From: Actinomycetes bacterium
Lineage (GTDB): Bacteria; Actinomycetota; Acidimicrobiia; Acidimicrobiales; Ilumatobacteraceae
NCBI GenBank assembly: GCA_029782355.1
Contig: JAKOUY010000029.1
Span: 1-64,000, forward strand
Direction of reading: 5' to 3'
Length of the DNA stretch: 64,000 nt
Shown: piece by piece, positions 17,379-26,572 of the stretch
Layout: each line of letters begins with the position of its first letter
Numbering within the stretch: the first letter of the stretch is position 1
Translations under genes and position numbers: made by a program
The notes under the pieces: generated by a model
Databases searched by the model: none
The model's input: the letters and a program-made list of their open reading frames with translations, nothing else
What the model was told of the DNA's origin: nothing

Positions 17379-18239
17379 ATGCCCGACGCTCCGGTCGACT
17401 TCCTGGTGATCGGGGCGATGAAGTCGGCCACCACGACGCTGTACGGCTACCTCACGGAGCACCCGCAGCTGTTCCTCTGCGAGCCGAAGGAACCCGACTT
17501 CTTCGTGGCCGAGCAGAACTGGCGGCGGGGAATCGACTGGTATCGGGGGCTGTTCGCCGCCGCCCCGGCCGGCGCCCGACGCGGCGAGGCGTCCACCGGA
17601 TACACCAAGGCCGGCCAGTTTCCCGGCGTCCCCGGACGGATCCGCCAGGTGGCGCCGGACGCCCGGCTGATCTACCTGATCCGCGACCCGGTGGCCCGGA
17701 TGCGCAGCCACTACATCCATGCCCGGCTCACCGGTGCCGAGCGCCGTCCGCCCGAGCAGGCCATCGTGCCCGGCTCGATCTACCTCGACGCCAGCCTGTA
17801 CGCCTTCCAGCTCGACCAGTACCTGGCGGCCGGGTTCCCGATCGAGCAGCTGCTGGTGGTCCAGACCGAGCAGATGGGCGACGATCCGCAGGGGTTGCTC
17901 GCCCGAGTGGAGACCTTCATCGGAGTCGAGCCGATCACCCACACCATCGGTCGGCGCGACTACGACAGCTCCAGCCGGCGGGCCCACGGGTCGGTGCTGC
18001 AGGCCATCCGGCGACGGCGGGCGACCTTCGAGTGGCTGCGCCGGGTGGTGCCCCGACGCGTCCAGCAGCGCGCCGCCGGGGTGCTGACCCACCGCTTCGA
18101 TGCCAGCGACATCGCCATCACCGACGAGATCCTCGCCCCGCTGGCGGACGCGCTGGCCGCCGACCGGGCCGCGCTGTGCCAGCGGTTCCCGGTCGACGTG
18201 TCCAGATGGACCAGCCTGGAACGCCCGCTCGGGCGGTGA
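17379..18239 (+). CDS. PAPS-dependent sulfotransferase
   Basis: 286 residues. The 5'-phosphosulfate-binding loop is GAMKSATTTLYGYLTEHPQ near residues 10-28, and the 3'-phosphate-binding segment is LIYLIRDPVARMRSHYIH near 92-109; both are hallmarks of PAPS sulfotransferases. The region between (EPKEPDFF, GEASTGY) matches the heparan/NodH-type group that sulfates carbohydrates. Its TGA overlaps the GTG of the AT3 acyltransferase, so the pair probably decorates the same glycan or glycolipid with sulfate and acyl groups. The acceptor is unknown. Confidence 0.9.
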   Translation: MPDAPVDFLVIGAMKSATTTLYGYLTEHPQLFLCEPKEPDFFVAEQNWRRGIDWYRGLFAAAPAGARRGEASTGYTKAGQFPGVPGRIRQVAPDARLIYLIRDPVARMRSHYIHARLTGAERRPPEQAIVPGSIYLDASLYAFQLDQYLAAGFPIEQLLVVQTEQMGDDPQGLLARVETFIGVEPITHTIGRRDYDSSSRRAHGSVLQAIRRRRATFEWLRRVVPRRVQQRAAGVLTHRFDASDIAITDEILAPLADALAADRAALCQRFPVDVSRWTSLERPLGR

Positions 18240-20470
18240 CCAGCACCGCACCGGCCCCAGCCGGATCGAGCACCGAAGGTCCGCTGCGCGGCGACATCGA
18301 AGGGTTGCGCGCCGTGGCCGTGATCGCCGTCATGGCCTATCACGCCGGCGTGCCCGGCCTCGCCGGCGGCTTCGTCGGCGTCGACGTCTTCTTCGTGATC
18401 TCCGGGTTCCTGATCACCAGCCAGCTGCTGCGCGAGGCCACCTCGCGCGGCACCGTCTCGATCCCCCGTTTCTACGCCCGGCGAGCCAAGCGCCTCCTGC
18501 CGGCCGCCGGCGTCACCCTGGTGGCGACCGCCCTGCTGTGCTGGGCGTTCGTCCCGCGCACCCGCTGGCAGACCTGGGGCGGCGACATCGCCGCCTCCGC
18601 CGGGTACGTGGTCAACTGGCGCTTCGCCAACCAGGCCACCGACTACCTGGCCCAGGACCCCAACGCCTCCGTGGTCCAGCACTTCTGGAGCCTGGCGGTC
18701 GAGGAGCAGTTCTACGTCGTGTGGCCACTGCTGCTGTTCGCAACGGCGTGGGTCGTGCGCCGCCTGCGGCTGCGACCGATGCCCACCTTCGCCGGGGCGC
18801 TCGCCGCCATCGCCCTGCCGTCGTTGGTCTACTCGGTGTGGATCACCCACCACGATGCGCTACGCGCCTACTTCGTGACCACGTCGCGCCTGTGGGAGCT
18901 GGCCATCGGCGGGTTGGTCGCCACCGGGGCAGCCACCTGGACCCGGGTGCGCCCCGCCGCCGCGACCCAGCTGGCCTGGCTCGGCATGGCGTTGATCGCC
19001 GTGTCGATCCTGCTGATCGGCGGCCGCGTCGCCTGGCCGGGCAGCGCCGCGCTGGCGCCCACGGCCGGCGCCGCGCTGGTCATCCTCGGTGGGCCGCGAT
19101 CCGGTGCGGCCGGGCCGATCCGCCTGCTCGGTGGGCGGGCGATGCGCTGGATCGGCGGGATGTCGTACTCGCTGTACCTGTGGCACTGGCCGCTGCTGGC
19201 GGTGGTGCTGGTGCTCCGCCCGGACACCACCACGGCGTGGCGGGTCGCGGCCGTGGCCGCCGCCGTCTTCCCGGCGTACCTGACCCATCGCCTGGTCGAG
19301 AACCCGTTGCGTCGCAGCGACCTGCTCGCCCGGATGCCACGCCTGTCGCTGACCGTCGGCTTGAACTTCACCCTCGCCGGGGTGGCCGCCGGGCTGCTGC
19401 TGGTGGTGCCGGCCGCCACGCTGGATCCGGGGTCCCCGGTCACGCCCGACCTCGACGCGGCCGGCGGCCAAGCCGCCCCGGGGCCGGCCCCCGACGCCAC
19501 CCAGCCCACGCCCGCAGCCGCGGACGGCGCCCCCGCCGGCTCCACGGCCGCCTCCGCGCCGCCGGCCGCCGCCGAATCGGTCACGGCTGGCGCGGCGACG
19601 GACGGGACGGCCACGTCCGGGACCCTGATGCCGATGCGCATCGACCGGATCACCCCCGATCCGCTGGCGGCCCTGCGCGACGTGCCGCCATCCAACGACA
19701 CCGGGTGCGTCGTGCCGTTCGGCGTGTCCGAGGTGCGCTCGTGCACGATGGGCGATCCGGCGGGCACCAAGGTCCTGGCGGCCATCGGCGACTCGAAGAT
19801 GGCCCAGTGGACCCCCGCCCTGGACCGGGCCGCCCGCGAACACGGCTACCGACTGCGGACCTACTTCAAGTCGAGCTGCGCGTGGAACCCGGCCCTGCAG
19901 ACCGGGCCGACCCAGCAGGCCTTCCCGGCGTGCCGGACCTGGGGTCGCGGCGTGCTGGCCGCGCTCCTGGCCGATCCCCCCGACGCCATCGTCACCACGA
20001 CCGTCAAGCCCAAGGCGATGGACGACGCCGACGGGGCGCCGTCGCTGCTGGTCGACGGGTTCGTCCAGTACTGGACCCAGCTCACCGGCCGGGGAGTGCC
20101 GGTCGTCGTGCTGCGCGACAACCCGACCCCGCCGTGGGAGGTCTACGAGTGCGTCGCCAAGCACCGCGCCAACCTGCCCGCGTGCATCTTCCCGGACAAC
20201 GGTGGTGCCGGCTCCCCGCCTCTGCTGGCCGCTGCCGGCGCCGTGCGCGGCACCGCGGTGATGAGCATGAACGACCTGATCTGCCCCGACGGCCGGCACT
20301 GCCTGCCCGTCGTCGGCAACGTCCTGGTGTACCGCAAGGGATCGCACGTCACCGCCACCTTCGCCACCGCCGCCGCCCCGCAGTTCAGCCGCCGGTTGGC
20401 TGCGGCCATCAGCCAGGCCAGCGCCTCCCTGCGCCGCGCGGTCGCCGACGGCGGCGCCCTCGGAAGCTAG
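18236..20470 (+). CDS. AT3 (OafA/YrhL-like) acyltransferase with C-terminal SGNH domain
   Basis: 744 residues from GTG 18236; an in-frame ATG at 18206 inside the sulfotransferase gene is a possible longer start. The N-terminal ~390 residues are a membrane acyltransferase-3 domain: GDIEGLRAVAVIAVMAYHAG with the essential His, VGVDVFFVISGFLITS, HFWSLAVEEQFYVVWPL and SYSLYLWHWPLL. A Pro/Ala/Thr linker (about 395-465) leads to an extracytoplasmic SGNH hydrolase-like domain with AIGDSKMAQW (Ser block, about 516) and KGSHVTATF near 701 (the DxxH block, with the Asp replaced by Gly). Such fused enzymes O-acylate surface glycans or peptidoglycan. The stop is the same CTAG palindrome used by the gene on the other strand. 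Confidence 0.9.
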   Translation: MTSTAPAPAGSSTEGPLRGDIEGLRAVAVIAVMAYHAGVPGLAGGFVGVDVFFVISGFLITSQLLREATSRGTVSIPRFYARRAKRLLPAAGVTLVATALLCWAFVPRTRWQTWGGDIAASAGYVVNWRFANQATDYLAQDPNASVVQHFWSLAVEEQFYVVWPLLLFATAWVVRRLRLRPMPTFAGALAAIALPSLVYSVWITHHDALRAYFVTTSRLWELAIGGLVATGAATWTRVRPAAATQLAWLGMALIAVSILLIGGRVAWPGSAALAPTAGAALVILGGPRSGAAGPIRLLGGRAMRWIGGMSYSLYLWHWPLLAVVLVLRPDTTTAWRVAAVAAAVFPAYLTHRLVENPLRRSDLLARMPRLSLTVGLNFTLAGVAAGLLLVVPAATLDPGSPVTPDLDAAGGQAAPGPAPDATQPTPAAADGAPAGSTAASAPPAAAESVTAGAATDGTATSGTLMPMRIDRITPDPLAALRDVPPSNDTGCVVPFGVSEVRSCTMGDPAGTKVLAAIGDSKMAQWTPALDRAAREHGYRLRTYFKSSCAWNPALQTGPTQQAFPACRTWGRGVLAALLADPPDAIVTTTVKPKAMDDADGAPSLLVDGFVQYWTQLTGRGVPVVVLRDNPTPPWEVYECVAKHRANLPACIFPDNGGAGSPPLLAAAGAVRGTAVMSMNDLICPDGRHCLPVVGNVLVYRKGSHVTATFATAAAPQFSRRLAAAISQASASLRRAVADGGALGS

Positions 20471-21141
20471 GCAGCGCGCCGGGCGCGCAGCAGCCAGACG
20501 ACGATCGCCACATGGCACGCCGCCGCCAGCACGACCAGCGTGTGGAAGATCTCGTGGAAGCCGAAGTGCCGCGGCCACGGGTTGGGCCGGCCCATGCCGA
20601 GCACGGCGGCTCCCACCGTGTACATGATCCCACCGGCCAGCAGCAGGGCGAACTGTCCGCGGGTCAGGCTGTGCAGCAGCGTCGGGGCGTCGACGAGGGC
20701 CACCCACCCGACCGCGATGTACGACCCGGCGATCAACGGGTGGAGCCCGTCGAAGACGAACATCCGCAGAGCGATCCCGGCCAGTGCGGCCGACCAGACG
20801 ATGGCCAGCATCACCCCGCGATGGACTCCGTCGAGCGCCAGCCCGGCGACCCCGGTGTACGAGCCGGCAATGGCCAGCAGGATCGCCGAGTGGTCCAGAC
20901 GACGCAGCAGGTGGCGGGTGGTGGGCTCGACCTTGGCGGTGTGGTACACCGCGCTGGTGGTCAACATGCCGGTGATGCCCACGGCGTGGGCGGCGATCCA
21001 GCCACGCGCCGCCCAGTCCGGCGCGGCCACCAGCAGCACGGCGAACGCCGCAGCGGAGACCCACGCGGCATAGCGGTGGATCAGGCCGCGCAGCCGTGGC
21101 CGGTCCAGCGGGAAGTGATGCTGGCGGGTGGTGGCGTTCAC
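20467..21141 (-). CDS. hemolysin III family (PAQR-type) membrane protein
   Basis: 224 residues with seven hydrophobic segments. PRLRGLIHRYAAW, the metal-site SAVYHTAKVE, RRLDHSAILLAIAGSYT and the C-terminal FGFHEIFHTLVVLAAACH reproduce the Ser-His / Asp / His-x3-His residues of the CREST superfamily hydrolase site found in HlyIII and adiponectin-receptor proteins. GTG 21141 was chosen; GTG 21159 is also possible. The in vivo role of bacterial HlyIII is not settled; some affect membrane fluidity, and the hemolytic label is historical. It ends head-on with the acyltransferase gene in a shared CTAG. Confidence 0.88.
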   Translation of the reverse strand: MNATTRQHHFPLDRPRLRGLIHRYAAWVSAAAFAVLLVAAPDWAARGWIAAHAVGITGMLTTSAVYHTAKVEPTTRHLLRRLDHSAILLAIAGSYTGVAGLALDGVHRGVMLAIVWSAALAGIALRMFVFDGLHPLIAGSYIAVGWVALVDAPTLLHSLTRGQFALLLAGGIMYTVGAAVLGMGRPNPWPRHFGFHEIFHTLVVLAAACHVAIVVWLLRARRAA

Positions 21142-21185
21142 CGCGACTATCCCTACCACGGAGGGGTCGAACGCGGTGGCGCGGG

Positions 21186-21677
21186 CTACCAGAGCGTCAA
21201 CGCCGTCGGAGCGTCTGGCGGGTCGACCGCCGGGCGCTCGGGCACGACCGGCGACGGGGCGGGAGCGAGCGAGGCCTGCACGGCGAGCCGGTCGACGAGG
21301 TCGTTCATCGGGTGGTTGCTGTGCCCCTTGACCCAGCGGAAGGTCGGGCTCCGTTGCAGGTACAGCTCGACCAGCGGCTTCCACAGGTCGGCGTTGGCCA
21401 CCGGTTCGCGCTTGGCGTTGCGCCATCCGTTGCGCATCCACCGCTCGTACCAGCGGTCGCGGAAGCAGTTGACCACGTAGGTCGAGTCGCTGACGATCGT
21501 CACCGGGCCATCCACGGCGCGCAGCGCCTCGAGCACCGCCTGGATCTCCATCCGCTGGTTGGTGGTGTGCGCCGCCCCACCGCTGCCGTGCGGCTCGCCG
21601 GTCGGCGCGACCGCCCAGGCCCACCCGCCCGGACCGGGGTTCCCCGAGCAGGCTCCGTCGGTGTAGATCTCGGTCAT
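21186..21677 (-). CDS. rnhA: ribonuclease HI
   Basis: Degrades the RNA strand of RNA-DNA hybrids. 163 residues with the acidic catalytic set visible: Asp7 in IYTDGACSGNPGPGG, Glu44 in TNQRMEIQAV, Asp64 in IVSDSTYVV and Asp129 in HPMNDLVDRLA, and the basic segment WRNAKREPVAN typical of RNase HI. The C-terminus has a ~28-residue Pro/Ala tail that is not part of the fold. It is divergent from aceE. Confidence 0.95.
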   Translation of the reverse strand: MTEIYTDGACSGNPGPGGWAWAVAPTGEPHGSGGAAHTTNQRMEIQAVLEALRAVDGPVTIVSDSTYVVNCFRDRWYERWMRNGWRNAKREPVANADLWKPLVELYLQRSPTFRWVKGHSNHPMNDLVDRLAVQASLAPAPSPVVPERPAVDPPDAPTALTLW

Positions 21678-21685
21678 CGGCGGCC

Positions 21686-21691
21686 ACGATA
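21686..21691 (-). promoter_or_regulatory. candidate -10 element of rnhA
   Basis: Minus strand TATCGT ends 8 nt before the rnhA ATG, in the 78-bp divergent spacer with aceE; leaderless spacing. Confidence 0.4.
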
Positions 21692-21742
21692 CGGGGGCAG
21701 GCGGGCCGCCGCCGTCCGGCCGTTACCGTCCGGTAGCGGTGG

Positions 21743-21748
21743 CAGACT
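21743..21748 (+). promoter_or_regulatory. weak candidate -10 element of aceE
   Basis: CAGACT ends 7 nt before the aceE ATG. It departs from TANNNT at the first base, but the same hexamer at nearly the same spacing precedes the gene at 61306. No ribosome binding site is visible. Confidence 0.25.
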
Positions 21749-21755
21749 GCCACCC

Positions 21756-24476
21756 ATGATCTTCGACGGGTACGTCAACCAACTCCCGGACACCGACGAG
21801 GGCGAAACCCGGGAGTGGCTCGACAGCCTGGACGCGGTCATCGAGACCCGGGGCAAGACCCGAGCCCGCTTCCTGCTCTCCAAGCTGCTCGAGCGGGCCC
21901 GCGAATCGCAGGTCAGCTTCCCGGCCACGGTCAGCACCCCGTACGTCAACACCATCCCGCGCGAGGCCGAGCCGTGGTTCCCCGGCGACGACCACATCGA
22001 GCGCCGGATCCGGGCCTTCGTCCGCTGGAACGCGGCGATGATGGTGGTCCGGGCCAACAAGCAGGCCGACGGGATCGGCGGGCACCTGTCCACCTTCGCC
22101 AGCTCGGCCAGCCTGTACGAGATCGGCTTCAACCACTTCTTCCGTGGCAAGGACGACGGCCAGGCCGGCGACCACATCTACTTCCAGGGCCACGCCACGC
22201 CCGGGGTGTACGCCCGGGCGTTCCTCGAGCGGCGGCTCGACGAGGCCGACCTCGACCAGTTCCGCCGGGAGATCGGGCGCAACGGGCAGGGCCTCAGCAG
22301 CTACCCGCATCCCCGGCTGATGCCGGACTTCTGGGAGTTCCCCACCGTCAGCATGGGGCTCGGCCCGATCGCCGCCCTGTACCACGCCCGGTTCAACCGC
22401 TACCTGCTCAACCGCCAGATCGACGACACGAGCAACAGCCGGATCTGGGCCTTCCTCGGCGACGGCGAGACCGACGAGCCCGAATCGCTGGGCGCCATCT
22501 CCCTGGCCAGCCGGGAGAAGCTCGACAACCTGATCTTCGTCGTCAACTGCAACCTGCAGCGTCTCGACGGACCGGTGCGCGGCAACGGCAAGATCATCCA
22601 GGAGCTCGAGGCCCAGTTCCGTGGCGCGGGGTGGAACGTGATCAAGGTGATCCTCGGCTCGAAGTGGGACGAGCTCCTCGCCCAGGACAAGGACGGGGTG
22701 CTGCTCAACCAGTTGAACACCACCGTCGACGGCGAGTTCCAGCGCTTCAGCGTCGAGGACGGGGCGTACATCCGCGACCACTTCTTCGGTCCCGATCCCC
22801 GGCTGCGCCAGCTCGTCGCCCACCTCAGCGACGACGAGCTGCGCCACCTCCCCCGCGGCGGCCACGACTACCGCAAGCTGTACGCGGCGTACAAGGCGGC
22901 CACGGAGAACCTCGGCAGCGGGGCGCCGACGGCCATCCTGTGCAAGACGGTCAAGGGCTGGACCCTCGGTCCCGGGTTCGAGGGCCGCAACGCCACCCAT
23001 CAGATCAAGAAGATGACCAAGGAGCAGATGCTGACGATGCGTGATCGTCTGCACCTGCACGACGAGATCCCCGACGAGCTGATCGAGCGCGAGGGCTTCC
23101 CGTACTTCCGGCCCAGCGAGGACTCCGTCGAGTTCCAGTACATGGTCGAGCGGCGCCGGGCGTTGGGCGGGTCGATCCCCAAGCGCAGCGCCAAGCCGCG
23201 CAAGCCCCTCGGCCGGCCGAACGACTCGACCTTCGCCGAGCTGCGCAAGGGATCGGCCGGGCAGCCGGTCAGCACCACCATGGGGTTCACCCGCCTGCTG
23301 CGCAACCTGGCCCGCGACGAGGCGGTCGGCAAGCGGGTGGTGCCGATCGTGCCCGACGAGGGTCGCACGTTCGGGATGGACTCCCTGTTCCCCGAGCTGA
23401 AGATCTATGCCGCCCACGGGCAACAGTACCAACCGGTCGACCACGACCTGATGCTGTGGTACGCCGAATCGACCCAGGGTCAGATCCTCGAGGAGGGCAT
23501 CACCGAGGCCGGGTCGATGGCCAGCTTCATCGCCGCGTCGACGGCGTACGCCACCCGTGGCGTGCCGATGCTCCCGCTGTACACCTTCTACTCGATGTTC
23601 GGCTTCCAGCGGGTCGGCGATCTGATCTGGCAGGCCGCCGACGCCCGGGCCCGCGGCTTCCTGCTCGGTGCCACGGCCGGGCGGACCACCCTGCTCGGCG
23701 AGGGCCTGCAGCACCAGGACGGGCACAGCCTGATGCTGGCCGGGACCGTCCCGCCCTGCCAGGCCTACGATCCGGCGTTCGCCTTCGAGGTGGCAGCGAT
23801 CATCCAGGCCGGCATCGAGCGGATGTACGGCGGCAGCCACCCGGACCCCGACGTCTTCTACTACCTGACGCTGTACAACGAGAACTATCCGATGCCGGCC
23901 CAGCCCGAGCACGTGACCAACGACGACGTCATCCGTGGCCTGTACCGCTGGGCTCCGGCGGCGGACGGGACGGAGCGACGGGCCACGCTGCTGTTCAGCG
24001 GTTCGGCCTACGGGGCCGCTCAGGCGGCCGCCGCCGACCTCGCCGAGCACCACGGCATCGGGGTCGAGCTGTGGTCGGCCACCTCGTACAAGGCGTTGCG
24101 CGACGACGCCCTGGCCGTCGAGCGCTGGAACCGGCTGCACCCCGCCGAGCCGCCGCGCACCCCGCAGGTGGCCGAGCTGCTGGCCGACGCGCCAGGACCG
24201 ATCGTCACCGTCAGCGACTTCATGAAAGGCGTGTCCGACCAGATCGCCCGGTTCCTGCCGGGCCGGGTCTTCGTGCCCCTCGGCACCGACGGCATGGGCC
24301 GCAGCGACACCCGCGAGGCGCTCCGCCGGCTGTTCGAGATCGACGCCGGGCACGTGTCCGTGGCCGTCGTCGACGCCCTGCGCCTCCACGGCCAGGCCAC
24401 GGCCGAGGAGGTCGACCAGGCGCTCGCCCGCCACGGGATCGACCCGGACGCCGCCAACCCAGCCGTGCTTCCCTGA
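21756..24476 (+). CDS. aceE: pyruvate dehydrogenase E1 component, homodimeric type
   Basis: Thiamine-diphosphate enzyme that decarboxylates pyruvate and passes the acetyl group to E2 lipoyl domains. 906 residues, the usual length of the single-chain E1p of actinobacteria and gamma-proteobacteria. The ThDP/Mg motif is GDGETDEPES (about 235) through VVNCNLQRLDGPVRGN; other signatures are GHATPGVYARAFLE, HQIKKMTKEQM, PDEGRTFGMDSLFPE and FYSMFGFQRVGDLIW. The start MIFDGYVNQLPDTDE fits the family. No E2 or E3 gene is nearby, as is common in actinobacteria, where aceE is unlinked. Confidence 0.96.
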   Translation: MIFDGYVNQLPDTDEGETREWLDSLDAVIETRGKTRARFLLSKLLERARESQVSFPATVSTPYVNTIPREAEPWFPGDDHIERRIRAFVRWNAAMMVVRANKQADGIGGHLSTFASSASLYEIGFNHFFRGKDDGQAGDHIYFQGHATPGVYARAFLERRLDEADLDQFRREIGRNGQGLSSYPHPRLMPDFWEFPTVSMGLGPIAALYHARFNRYLLNRQIDDTSNSRIWAFLGDGETDEPESLGAISLASREKLDNLIFVVNCNLQRLDGPVRGNGKIIQELEAQFRGAGWNVIKVILGSKWDELLAQDKDGVLLNQLNTTVDGEFQRFSVEDGAYIRDHFFGPDPRLRQLVAHLSDDELRHLPRGGHDYRKLYAAYKAATENLGSGAPTAILCKTVKGWTLGPGFEGRNATHQIKKMTKEQMLTMRDRLHLHDEIPDELIEREGFPYFRPSEDSVEFQYMVERRRALGGSIPKRSAKPRKPLGRPNDSTFAELRKGSAGQPVSTTMGFTRLLRNLARDEAVGKRVVPIVPDEGRTFGMDSLFPELKIYAAHGQQYQPVDHDLMLWYAESTQGQILEEGITEAGSMASFIAASTAYATRGVPMLPLYTFYSMFGFQRVGDLIWQAADARARGFLLGATAGRTTLLGEGLQHQDGHSLMLAGTVPPCQAYDPAFAFEVAAIIQAGIERMYGGSHPDPDVFYYLTLYNENYPMPAQPEHVTNDDVIRGLYRWAPAADGTERRATLLFSGSAYGAAQAAAADLAEHHGIGVELWSATSYKALRDDALAVERWNRLHPAEPPRTPQVAELLADAPGPIVTVSDFMKGVSDQIARFLPGRVFVPLGTDGMGRSDTREALRRLFEIDAGHVSVAVVDALRLHGQATAEEVDQALARHGIDPDAANPAVLP

Positions 24477-24501
24477 CCTGGCGGCGGCCCCGGACGATCC
24501 G

Positions 24502-25107
24502 ATGGGCGACCTGTTCATCACCGGTCGGGCAGAACCGGACGCCCTGCTGAACCGGGACGGGACGGCGCTGCTCATCGGCATGCTGCTCGACCAGCAGGTG
24601 CCCATGGAATGGGCCTTTGCCGGTCCGTGGACGCTCCGTCAGCGACTGGGCACCCTCGACGCCGGCGCCGTTGCCGATCTCGGCGAGGAGGCGGTCGTCG
24701 CTGCGGCTTGCGCCAAGCCGGCCATCCACCGGTTCCCGGCCGTCATGGGTCGGCGGATCCACGCCCTGTGCCGCACCCTGGCGACCGAATTCGGCGGGCG
24801 CGGCGAGGAGGTCTGGGCGGGGGCGGCCGACGGCGAGGACCTGTACCGGCGGCTGCGCCTGCTCCCCGGGTTCGGGGAGGAGAAGGCCCGGATCCTGATC
24901 GCCGTGCTCGGCAAGCGGATGGGCGTGACCGTGCCGGGCTGGCGCGCCGCCGCCGGATCGTTCGGCGACGACCAGCCACGCACGGTCGCCGACAGCCGTG
25001 ATCCGGCCTCGCTGGCCCGGGTGCGTGCCTGGAAGCAGGAGGCCCGGCGCGCCGGGCGGGACAAGCAGGACCGTCCGCTCACGGGCGGTGCCCGTCCCTC
25101 GCCATGA
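24502..25107 (+). CDS. HhH-GPD-like DNA-glycosylase-fold protein
   Basis: 201 residues. The helix-hairpin-helix segment LRLLPGFGEEKARILIAVLGKR (about 114-135) and the early LLIGMLLDQQVPMEWAFAGPW helix pattern match actinobacterial proteins annotated as HhH-GPD base-excision repair or HesB-like. I see no Fe-S cysteine cluster at the C-terminus and no clear catalytic Asp after the hairpin (the usual region reads GVTVPGW), so enzyme activity is uncertain. The last ~35 residues are Arg/Lys-rich. It begins 25 bp after aceE on the same strand. Confidence 0.78.
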   Translation: MGDLFITGRAEPDALLNRDGTALLIGMLLDQQVPMEWAFAGPWTLRQRLGTLDAGAVADLGEEAVVAAACAKPAIHRFPAVMGRRIHALCRTLATEFGGRGEEVWAGAADGEDLYRRLRLLPGFGEEKARILIAVLGKRMGVTVPGWRAAAGSFGDDQPRTVADSRDPASLARVRAWKQEARRAGRDKQDRPLTGGARPSP

Positions 25108-25130
25108 CCCGCGGGCGCGCCGGCGTTCGG

Positions 25131-25136
25131 TACCGT
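25131..25136 (+). promoter_or_regulatory. candidate -10 element at the head of the polysaccharide region
   Basis: TACCGT ends 8 nt before ATG 25145 in the 37-bp gap before the sugar transferase; leaderless spacing. Confidence 0.42.
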
Positions 25137-25144
25137 GAACGGCG

Positions 25145-26572
25145 ATGATCGACGCGGGCCAACCGGACCAGGCGCGTCGATCCGCCGACGACACCTCGGC
25201 CACCCTTCGCCTGCGCCGCCCGCCGCAGGGGCCCTCCGGTCCGCTCGGCGCCGTGCTGCGCTGGTTGTGGCAACGTGGCTTCCGCCTGCTGTTCGCCCTC
25301 GACGCCGTGGCCCTCTACGCCTCGATGGTGCTCATCCAGTGGTTCCGCTTCGGGGTGCACTGGCCGGTGCGCTACCCGTGGTACCACTACCTGATCGGCT
25401 TCGCCATCGCCACGGCGGTGCAGCTGGTGGTCAACTACTTCGGCGGGCTGTACGAGCGTCAGCCGCGCCTGGCCACCCCGCCGTGGTTGCCGAAGATCAT
25501 GACGGCCATGGCCATCGGCATCGGGGTCGATTCGGTCATCGTCCTGTTCGCCCGCCGGTACCTGATGCCGCGGGCCAACATGATCGGCCTGTTCTTCGTC
25601 GGCAGCGCGGCGATGATGCTGAACCGGGCGCTCAGCGACCGGCTGGCACACAGCCGCCGTGGCCCCTCCCGAGTGGTCCTGGTCGGCCGGGCATCGTCGA
25701 TCGCCGCCACCAGCCAGCACCTCGACAGCGACCGGGGCCGGCGGATCGCCACGGTGGTGGGCAGCGTCGAGGACAGCCGCGACCTGGTCGATGCCGTCGC
25801 CGACACCAACGCCACCGACATCCTGCTGCTCGACCTCGCGGCGTTCGAGCCGATGTTCCCGGAACCGCTGACCGTGCTGGACAACGCCGGCATCGGCATC
25901 CACCAGCGGGTCGGCGCCCACGAGACCCTGCTCGGGCTGCGCTCGGTGCGCGAGATCGCCGGGCTGCCCTTCACCCGGATCCGCACCCACACCATGTCGT
26001 CGCATCAGGAGCGCCTCAAGCGCCTGTTCGACCTGCTCGTGCTGGTGGTCTGCTCGCCGTTGATCCTCCTCGCCCTCGGCCTGTTCGCCCTGTGGGTCCG
26101 GATCCGCGCCGGGAGTCCGGTGATCTACCGTCAGGACCGCGCCGGGCGCGACGGTGACCCGTTCGTGCTGGTCAAGTTCCGCACGATGGGGCTCGACGCC
26201 GAGCGCGACGGGCCGCAGCTGTCGTCGAAGGGCGACCTGCGCGTCGTGCCCGGGTTGGGCTGGATGCGGGCGACGCGCGCCGATGAGCTGCCCCAGGTGT
26301 GGAACGTGCTGCGCGGGGAGATGTCCCTCGTCGGACCGCGCCCGGAACGCCCCGAGCTGATCGACCAGATCCAGCCACAGGTGCCCGGTTACGCCCGGCG
26401 GCACTCCCTGACCCCGGGCCTGACCGGGCTGGCCCAGGTCCAGGGACGCTACGACACCCCGGCCGACGACAAGCTCGGCTACGACCTGCAGTACGCCTCG
26501 AACTGGTCGCTGCTGCTCGACCTGCAGATCATCCTGCGCACGGTCTGGACCGTGGTGAGCGGCCGTGTCTGA
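25145..26572 (+). CDS. polyprenyl-phosphate sugar-1-phosphate transferase (WbaP/CpsE type)
   Basis: 475 residues. Four N-terminal hydrophobic segments (about 45-175) and a central Rossmann-like region (VVLVGRASS, about 185-280) precede a fifth membrane segment and the catalytic domain: KRLFDLLVLVVCSPLILL, SPVIYRQDRAGRDGDPFVLVKFRTM, DELPQVWNVLRGEMSLVGPRPERPE and HSLTPGLTGLAQVQGRYD. This is the bacterial sugar transferase architecture that loads the first sugar phosphate on undecaprenyl phosphate to start capsule, EPS or O-antigen synthesis. The GTG of the next glycosyltransferase overlaps its last codons by 8 bp. Sugar specificity unknown. Confidence 0.93.
   Translation: MIDAGQPDQARRSADDTSATLRLRRPPQGPSGPLGAVLRWLWQRGFRLLFALDAVALYASMVLIQWFRFGVHWPVRYPWYHYLIGFAIATAVQLVVNYFGGLYERQPRLATPPWLPKIMTAMAIGIGVDSVIVLFARRYLMPRANMIGLFFVGSAAMMLNRALSDRLAHSRRGPSRVVLVGRASSIAATSQHLDSDRGRRIATVVGSVEDSRDLVDAVADTNATDILLLDLAAFEPMFPEPLTVLDNAGIGIHQRVGAHETLLGLRSVREIAGLPFTRIRTHTMSSHQERLKRLFDLLVLVVCSPLILLALGLFALWVRIRAGSPVIYRQDRAGRDGDPFVLVKFRTMGLDAERDGPQLSSKGDLRVVPGLGWMRATRADELPQVWNVLRGEMSLVGPRPERPELIDQIQPQVPGYARRHSLTPGLTGLAQVQGRYDTPADDKLGYDLQYASNWSLLLDLQIILRTVWTVVSGRV

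Noticed and set aside
18240-21480. Plus-strand open frame of 1126 codons over the acyltransferase and hemolysin III genes
   Set aside because: Arg/Gly/Pro-rich product typical of an out-of-frame read in high-GC DNA; real genes with full family motifs occupy the region.
21723-24605. 960-codon open frame antisense to aceE
   Set aside because: Mirror of aceE codons; composition rich in Val/Asp/His/Gly without motifs. Stop-poor antisense frames are expected at this GC content.
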